64,000 bases of DNA from Argopecten irradians (lineage: Eukaryota > Mollusca > Bivalvia > Pectinida > Pectinidae): assembly GCF_041381155.1 (NCBI RefSeq), contig NC_091137.1, positions 26,643,351 through 26,707,350 on the forward strand, read 5' to 3'. Both the position numbers and the translations under genes were made by a program. How positions within the stretch are numbered: position 1 is the first letter of the stretch; each line of letters begins with the position of its first letter. Below, piece by piece: positions 56,724-64,000 of the stretch. The notes beneath the pieces are model-generated. The model had not been told where the DNA came from. It did no database searches and was given only the letters and a program-made list of their open reading frames with translations.

Positions 56724-59280
56724 GAGAACAGCGTCGCCATGGAGATACAAAAGGATGATCAACTCTGGGACTTCTATTATAGATTTTGTGTGGCAGCATG
56801 GTGTCAAGTTCTGCTATCATTAGGTCAGTGTTTCCAGCCTACTAGTTAATAGTTATGTGGGAACCTCGATCATTGTGCAAAGATAAGTGTAATGATGCTT
56901 CATAAATATTTACACTGGTTGTACCTCAGAGACTGAATACCGAGTGTTCTTGTAGTGAGGCATACAGTTAAATGTAATTTGATACTTTCTTCAAAATCTC
57001 TAATTTCCCAAAGAAATATTTTGGTGATTTGTAGATATCAATATTTTTGGGGTTCATCCTTGTCAACAACCCCTAGGCCAGTTGTAATCTATCAAACTAT
57101 GATCTGACAGTTCTTGTTGGCTCCACCAATACTGTACCAGTGACAACTTCTCAGGTTTGAAGCGATAATACCTAACGGGGTTACTAATTAGTTCCAACAA
57201 TGTAAACCAGTTACAGTTTGCTTGGGAAAATTGTACTGGTATATGGATTCCATACGAATTTCAAAACTTCAAGCTCTGTCGTTTACAGAGAGTATGCTCG
57301 GTCGTTTACAGAGGGTGTACATGGAAGTTCTTGTTACGAAAGCATGATGCCATTTTAATCATATTAATAGACTAGACGAGAGATATTCTTTAATGGAATT
57401 GATGTTTGGTTAACAAGTTGTAAGAGTTATTTCCCTTGGACCTCTTATAACCACACTCTGTTTTAGTTCGCCACGTGAAAAAATTGAAAAAAAACTCTTA
57501 CTCAAAAAAAATAAGACTAAAGAGTAGACACAAGTGCTTAAACCTTTTTATGACACACATTTTGCTTTGGGAAATGGAATTATTAAATGATAAACTAATG
57601 GATTTTAACTGTTTACAACTTTTTGATACCTATTTTCTCCTTTTGTATTGTAACCTCAGTCAAATTTTAAATGTGCTAAGTCCTACAGTTTACTGTTGAT
57701 TTGGGTATAAATGGCTAAATGTATGCAAATTGAAACTTATTGAATAATTCACCTGAAGAGTTAATGGTGCATTAGGATTTCAAAATAATATTTGAAACAT
57801 TTGGAATGTTTAATATGATTTTTGTACAAATGTACATAATACAATGTATTGTTGTACCGAATGTCATGATATGTGTTCGTCCAGAACACCATGATATGTA
57901 TATGTAGAATGTGCTATACTTGTGATATGAGTGTGTGAATGCTGGAATACACTGGAATGTATGATCTGTTCGTTTGAGTGTAATTACTAATGAGTGATAA
58001 TGAAGTGAGAAAGGTCAAAAGGTTATCAGTTGTGTATCTACTTGTACATATACAGCTGTTTTAAAGAATAAAATGTGCTTTTTTGACAATATTTTAGTTG
58101 TTTTCTCCATTGGAAATCATTTATACAATACAATCTCAGAGTCGCATTAACTTATAAGATGGTGGGTGTATACACATTCAGCTTAAATTCAGTAAGTATT
58201 TAAAGAATTAGTGATCTTAAATTTAAACTAAAACGTTTGGTTGGTATCAGCAAATTGCTTCTATTTAAACAGGGTCATTGACCTTTATAAGTTAACGAGG
58301 TTCACCTGATTGATTTGATTTCCACCTGTGACATTTATCAAACTGATCAAAGATTAAAAGAAGACGGTTTCTACTGTAACACAAGAATGTCATGACATAT
58401 AAACTTGTGCTAATACGTCTCCCTGACAAGACTGAAACAATTAATTTCTATAATAAAAATATGGTTTCAAGTCATATTTTTATAAGTGTTTGGGAGGGGG
58501 ATTGATAAGTTGGGTTTCTAATTATTGAAGTGAAATCGGGTATTCTTTTATAGCCCTTCATCCTACTTATTTAAAGGTATGAAATTGCTCCAAAGAGGTA
58601 GTGTTCAAATATATTGCCAGGCATGCTTCTTCTAGACCAGAAACTACAAGAGGTCCATAAGGCCTTATCACTCACCTGTTATATGGTTATTATCTTGAAT
58701 TTGCATCCTATTCCCACATGAATACTATCGATCATTCAGAGAAAAATTGTATATTCCTATATAGCCAAACTAACCACTTCGGGCCCCTAAGGGGTCAGAC
58801 CAACTGTTTGTACAATTTTGAATCTTCCAGTCAAATGATTAAATTTGAACCGGCTGTTGTGAAGAAGAAATCAGTTTTGAAAATTTTTGACAGACGAACC
58901 CCACTGTATATGGCACAAGCTCACATTGGTTCTTGGTAATCTTAAATGATTCAATTATACTAATAATTAAAAATACATTCATAGTATTTCTTGGATATTT
59001 ACACTGACATAGTGAAGTAGCAACATACTGATGGATGCCAATCTTGTACATCATTGGAAAAGAGGGTAGTGGATTTAAAGTGTTACTAACAGAACCTTGG
59101 TAATGACGACCCTCCTCTAAGCTCTGTTGCTGATTGAATCCCAGAAATTTTTCATAAATTTCATGGTACTATTCGAGCTGATAGAAATATAAAACGAGTA
59201 CCGTTTAGGATACCATATTGAAGGGTTTATCCCATTCTTAGGGAAGACCATTGAATGATCTACCAACTCTCAACCTTTCC
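56724..59280. other. CDC73 3' UTR and downstream DNA
   Basis: After the CDC73 stop, about 1.35 kb runs to a well-placed poly(A) signal at 58067. Beyond it, 58640-58950 contains a diverged piece of the 'caagaggtccataaggcctt' mollusc-type repeat, related to the 'caagaggcccaagggcc' block in rhomboid intron 1. No gene is supported. Confidence 0.5.
58067..58072 (+). promoter_or_regulatory. Candidate CDC73 poly(A) signal
   Basis: AATAAA is followed by ATGTGCTTTTTTG, a GU/U-rich downstream element. It would give a 3' UTR of about 1.35 kb. Confidence 0.6.
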
Positions 59281-59390
59281 CATCCTCGATACTCCAGGGG
59301 TTACTATCTTTTTCGTTATAATCCACCCCTGTTACAAGGGGTGGGGTAGATACAACGTCAGTGATAGTAACCCCTGGAGTATCGAGGATG
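59281..59390. mobile_element. 110-bp foldback MITE, short sibling of the 449-773 element
   Basis: It starts CATCCTCGATACTCCAGGGG and ends with its reverse complement, and is palindromic over most of its length with a centre near 'acccctgttacaaggggtgg'. The flanks AACCTTTCC and AATGTTTCC match at 7 of 9, suggesting a worn 9-bp target duplication. Confidence 0.8.
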
Positions 59391-59477
59391 AATGTTTCCT
59401 TGATTTACCAATACTTGCATACTTTAACATGTACACTCAACCAGAAGTACAGACTTTGTCTCCTGCTCATGGTTGTT

Positions 59478-60071
59478 TCCATCAATCCACTCAAATGGCC
59501 AAACGACAGTCTATTTTGATTAATTAACATCCCATTAACAGCCATGGTCATGTAAGGACGGCCTCCCATGCATGCGGTGTGCTGCGTGTATGTTGTGCGA
59601 GGTGCGTGCCTTGGGAGACTGCGGTATATTCATGTTGTGTCTTCTTGTATAGTGGAACTGGTGCCCTTTTTATAGTGCTATATCACTGAAGCATGCCGCC
59701 GAAGACACCAAGCAACACACCCCACCCGGTCACATTATACTGACAACGGGCGAACCAGTCGTCCCACTCCCTGTATGCTGAGCGCTAAGCAGGAGAAGAA
59801 ACTACCAATTTTATAGACTTTGGTGTGTCTCGGCCAGGGGACAGAACCCAGAGCCTTCCTCACAGGGGCAAACGCTCAATTCAAGGCCAAAAGTGAGGCA
59901 GTGCCAAGGGAGGCATTAGGAAGGATAAAGTTAGTTAGGAAGAAGAGAAAATATAAGATCCTAAATTTAGTCGCCTTTTACGATCATTCAATAGGGGCAG
60001 CAGGTACAATTCTTACGCCCTACCTGCAGGGCCAATCCATCAATCCACTCAAATGGCCAAACGACAGTCTA
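59478..60071 (-). mobile_element. Full-length SINE-like retroposon (522 bp) with a 36-bp direct repeat at its ends
   Basis: The element spans 59514-60035, sense on minus, same family as 55088-55623 and alignable end to end. The flanks are identical by eye over 36 bp (59478-59513 and 60036-60071), starting TCCATCAATCCACTCAAATG. The tail on the minus strand is ...GGCTGTTAATGGGATGTTAATTAATCAAAA. The plus-strand ORF 59820-60098 is a chance frame. Confidence 0.88.
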
Positions 60072-60329
60072 AATAATGGACGTCATGATCCTGTTTAGGC
60101 AGCCACAGCAGGCAAATAATGTTTCATAGAATGACGAGGTTATTGACCTTGTTAAGACGATCTAATGGTGGTTTGGTGGTAGATGACCGACAATTAACAT
60201 ATGAACATGTTATGGATAATGTTTTCTACAATAAAGAGAGATATTGAACTCGGGTTTCGCGGGTAAGTGTGTGAAAGTGTGAAAGTTTACCAGGGAAGTG
60301 CCCTGTTCATTGGTCTCTGACAAGCTAAT

Positions 60330-61506
60330 TGTTTACGGACGAACAGATTGTAGGGCGATTTGAATAGCCCACCATCATCAGATGGTGGGCTATTCAAATC
60401 GCCCTGCGTCCGTGGTCTGTCGTTCGTCCGTAAACAATGCTTGTTATCACTATTTTTTAAAAAGTACTGCAGGAATTTTGTTCAATTTTCACATGAAGGG
60501 TCGACCCCTTGGTCCATATTTGTGCCATACAGATTTTGTGGCTAATCGGAAAAACAAGATGGCCGCCAGGCAGCCATCTTTGATTTTGGCAGTTGAAGTT
60601 TGTTATCGATATTTCTTGATAACTACTGAAGGGATTTTGTTCAAACTTCACATGGAGGTTACCCTTGGTCCCTAGTTGTGCCATACAGATTTTGAGGCTG
60701 ATCGGAAAAACAAGATGGCCGCCAGACAGCCATCTTTGATTTTGGCAGATGAAGTTTGTTATCATTATTTCTTGAGAACTACTGAAGGGATTTTGTTCAA
60801 ACTTCACATGGATGTTACCCTTGGTCCCTAGATGTGCGATACAGATTTTGAGGCTGATAGGAAAAACAAGAAAAAAAAAACAGAATTTTGATAGTTAAGG
60901 TTTGTTATCCCTATTTCTCAAAAAGTGCTGAAGGGATCTTTCTCTAAATTTAATATGTAGGTTCCCCTAGCGCCCTAGTTGTGCATATTGCATTTTTGGA
61001 CCAATCGGTGAACAAGATGGCCGCCATCTTGGATTTTATAGTTAAAGTTTGTTATCGCTATTTCTCAGAAAATGCTGAAGGGATCAGTCTCAAAATTCAT
61101 ATGTAGGTTCCCCTAGAGCCCTAGTTGTGCATATTGTGATTTGTGACCGATCGGTCAACAAGATTGCTGCCAGGCAGCCATCTTGGATTTTGATATTCAA
61201 AGTTTGTTATCGCTATTTCTCAGAAAGTATTGGATGAATCTTTCTCAAATTTCACATGTAGGTTCCCCTAGGGCCCTAGTTGTGCATATTGTGATTTGGG
61301 TCCGATTGATCAACAAGATGGCCGCCAAGGAGTCATCTTGGATTTTGATAGTTGAAGTTTGTTACCGCTATTTCTCAAAAGGTACTGAAGCGATCTGTCT
61401 CAAATTTTATATGTAGTATGTTTGAAAAAATTTAAAAAGTAGAGAAAAGATCCATCTTTCCTTTGTCAGATATAGATCATTCTTTGGTGCTCTGGGATCT
61501 CTTGTA
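60330..61506. repeat. Mollusc-type dispersed element: palindromic head plus about six 150-bp tandem units
   Basis: The head is an inverted repeat: 60352-60376 and 60381-60405 are perfect 25-bp arms around ATCA, with GTTTACGGACGAAC (60330) and its complement (60422-60435) further out. Six to seven units of about 150 bp follow, each carrying a core like ACAAGATGGCCGCCAGGCAG, then 'ccatcttggattttg', 'gtttgttatcgctatttctc' and 'ccctagttgtgc'. It ends at 'ctgggatctcttgt'. The open frames here follow the repeat and are not supported as genes. Confidence 0.85.
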
Positions 61507-62756
61507 ATAGATTGAGCTGCCTCTTTGTTTAACCGACCTCGCACCTACGGACTTTCATATTTTGTACCAAACTTCGTTCAGATAATGGTGTCTTCTGTAT
61601 ACATGGTATGTTGCAATTTCCGAAAGGTCAAAGGAATGACTTCTTCAAACGTGACATTGAGTCCATTGTTATCCCTTATATACTTAGCTATTTATAGTTC
61701 GGTAAGCAACATAACCTTATATCAAATCAAACAGGATTTCTAGAATTTCTTGCCAAATCCATTGCTTGATCTACTCGCCTATATAAATTAAACTAAAATT
61801 ATTAGATTTACACCGTATTCGCTTAAGAGAGCCAGCACTTTCAGCTAGTAATCCAGGTTGCTTCTGATATGCTTTTGTTCTATTCATACTTGTTCCACTC
61901 TGAGCCTGTCTTACCGACCATGGACATACGTTGCATGTTCATGGCTGCATCACTGATTCCACTTTAATGCTGAACGATTTAAATTCCGTACTTTATAATA
62001 CATTAAAAATTGAACGCTGCGAAAATGTCTGATACAAATTGTAACACTAGCATATAGTTTTGACGGATTTTCTATTTATGTTTTGTTATCTCAATCTTAA
62101 ATCTTAAAGATAAATACTTGAAATGCCCCTCCCTAACTAACACGTACCATTATTTTAATAGCGGTTCCAAATGTCTATTTATACCACCCACATTTTGCGC
62201 CTTCCTGTTGTATTCTGACCTGTTGCGCATACCCCCTCTCCCAGTGAGATGAAGATATTGGTCATTGCCCATATCATGGTCATACCCTATGCCTTTTTGA
62301 TATCTCCAAACTCTTTCGCTAGACCATTTAATTTGTTCAACGTCTGCTCATTGGAGGGAAAGACTTACTCATATCACCTGGTCGAGACATATCACAGAAT
62401 TACATCAAAGTTAGGTCCTATTTCTGCTTACACGGCAGCAAAGAGAAGTTTTAATTGACAGTTCTCCATTTTGTGTGACAGATGTGTGTTCGAAGATCGT
62501 GTTGAGTTTGGAAGACTGTGGGATGTTCGTGTTTCGATTTCTTGTGACAGGTGAGAGCGACTGTTCCAATGCAGTCACGAAGAACAATACCAATATGAAG
62601 CGGCCTCCAACACTCACACCTATTTCACGCACAGTTCTCTATTCCGGCTTAATTCTCTTAGATATGTATTGCTAGTACATGTACTTAAATCAAAGTTAAC
62701 TTTAAGCCCAACTTCTTCAAATTTCTTTTTTTTTGCTAGATTACTCCAGTAATTAA
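61507..62756. other. Intergenic DNA, no supported gene
   Basis: Short frames at 61525-61743 (hydrophobic), 62249-62458 and 62475-62675 were read on both strands. None has a recognisable motif or splice-linked continuation. Confidence 0.4.
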
Positions 62757-63110
62757 TTAAAGATGCTCCATCGCTGACGAATGGTATCTTTTCGCGATCA
62801 ATAACAGAAGCAGACGAATCAGTACATAAATTGCTTGTTTTACAACATTACCACTATTGAAAAGTTTGAGCTTCTTATTTTGCTTTTAAGATAAAAATGT
62901 TAAAAATAATTAATTGCGTCCCGAAAAATATCCATAGCACCATGTATTTTATGAAATGACGTACTGATTGCGCATGCCCCAAGAGCAAAACAAATTATCT
63001 TATATGTACTTTGTGTTAATTAGACATATAGGCCTATACACGATTAAAAATCAGTTGTTACTCAAATGATGAGTATCGTTTATGCTATGTCGGCGGTGGA
63101 GCAACTTTAA
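62757..63110. mobile_element. 354-bp MITE, same family as the ALAD intron copy, inverted
   Basis: Ends TTAAAGATGCTCCATCGCTG and GGCGGTGGAGCAACTTTAA, with TTAA at 62757-62760 and 63107-63110. The interior is the reverse complement of the 30297-30664 copy, sharing 'aaaagtttgagctt', 'gtactgattgcgcatg' and 'tgttaattagaca'. Confidence 0.85.
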
Positions 63111-64000
63111 CGTTCTATAAACAATGATTGTAACCACAGTTTTCAATATTCAATAATGTACGACGTGTTTATAAATCTTTGGAAATATTTGCAACTTTAA
63201 TGTTACGGATACGGAAGCAAATGACTTCTTGAATGCAAAAACAAGTACCACTTGACGAAATTCGTCGGTTTAAATTCTATATCGATTTCGTACCAACAGC
63301 GTATTATAGAGAAAAAGGAGGAGATTTTAATAGGAGACAACTGAATTGATGACAGTTCTCTTGGGAGTCCTTGATATTTCCAGGAAATCGTCTCTCTCAT
63401 TTTATTTAAATGTGTCTTTTGGAGTCAACAGAATGCATGTTTGATGTTATTTGTAGAAGTTAAACAAATTATTTGCTTCACAGTGACTCCAGATCGTCGA
63501 CCCATATGGGTATAGTGTATGAATTATATAGATTGGTATATAGCCGACGGTACGACAAAGTGTCACAGAGGTTCATAAAGTGCAATGAAACACGTACTAA
63601 TGCCATTGAAGGTAATACAGACAGGACGCTGTGAAATCGATACTTTCTATTTCATAAATCATTGAATATTTATAATGTACTACATTATTGCAGTCGTTTG
63701 TGGCCTATGAGACATCTATATTTTATTGTTCTGGTCCATAACGGTCTCTTCATCGCCATGTCTGGCTGTATACATCAATTTAACCATTTGTCCGTTATTG
63801 CTAGTTGGCTCAGTTCCGCGACCTCCCGTGACGATCGACTGGTTTGTTAATTCGTACATGGCACCTTTACTTCAAAAGTACGTTTTTGGTAAAGGAATAT
63901 ATTTACTGTAAGGATATACATGATAGCGTGGTCACACTTATGTTAGATCAAGCGTTATAACGTTAGTCACTGTTCCTCATTGGTTCTCTAGTATCCCGAA
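63111..64000. other. Right-edge DNA, no supported gene
   Basis: Overlapping hydrophobic frames at 63662-63850 and 63726-63911 end with stops and have no recognisable family. An exon of a gene continuing to the right cannot be excluded. Confidence 0.35.

Noticed and set aside
60360-60807. Overlapping ORFs with repeated IMITNFICQNQRW-type blocks
   Set aside because: They are produced by the 150-bp tandem units of the dispersed element and have different frames and stops in each unit.
61525-61743. Hydrophobic ORF resembling a membrane protein fragment
   Set aside because: No recognisable family and no splice-linked exon, and such frames are common in AT-rich DNA.

Overview
This is an AT-rich, intron-rich animal nuclear window. 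It holds four complete, readable host genes plus a fragment of a fifth cut by the left edge. Proteins assembled exon by exon at GT-AG (once GC-AG) junctions match animal families in length and active-site residues. The dispersed repeats (long-tailed SINEs, TTAA-flanked MITEs, 'gatggccgccaggcagcc' tandem repeats) are of a kind I associate with bivalve molluscs, most likely a scallop. That placement is inference from repeat style and was not searched.

Layout. 1-6.9 kb: end of an unrecognised ORF at the edge, a foldback transposon with a 10-bp target duplication, a SINE copy, and gene-poor DNA. 7.0-20.9 kb (minus strand): a 9-exon EF-hand rhomboid intramembrane protease (381 aa) whose 8.4-kb first intron contains a 1.3-kb tandem duplication, one copy carrying a 0.6-kb insertion. 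21-26 kb: repeat-rich intergenic DNA with homopolymer runs, a foldback element and a suspiciously perfect duplication. 26.2-37.2 kb (plus): ALAD, delta-aminolevulinate dehydratase (8 exons, 329 aa), with large minisatellites in introns 1 and 7. 42.3-46.5 kb (minus): PGLS, 6-phosphogluconolactonase (5 exons, 242 aa). 46.7-56.7 kb (plus): CDC73/parafibromin (14 exons, 540 aa), whose introns host at least five transposable elements and a minisatellite beginning at a splice donor. 57-64 kb: CDC73 3' region, then SINE, MITE and tandem-repeat DNA with no gene I can support.

The genes are housekeeping and functionally separate: heme synthesis (ALAD), oxidative pentose phosphate pathway (PGLS), Paf1-complex transcription elongation (CDC73) and membrane proteolysis (rhomboid). 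PGLS and CDC73 are head to head with 217 bp between start codons, implying a shared bidirectional promoter. ALAD and PGLS converge. The rhomboid gene and ALAD diverge.

I found no new multi-gene biological system. The unusual material is in the non-coding DNA: splice sites built from or next to repeats, a GC-AG intron, a filled/empty site pair, a SINE with a 36-bp target duplication, and an intronic array of about 36 palindromic units containing nuclear-receptor-like half-sites.
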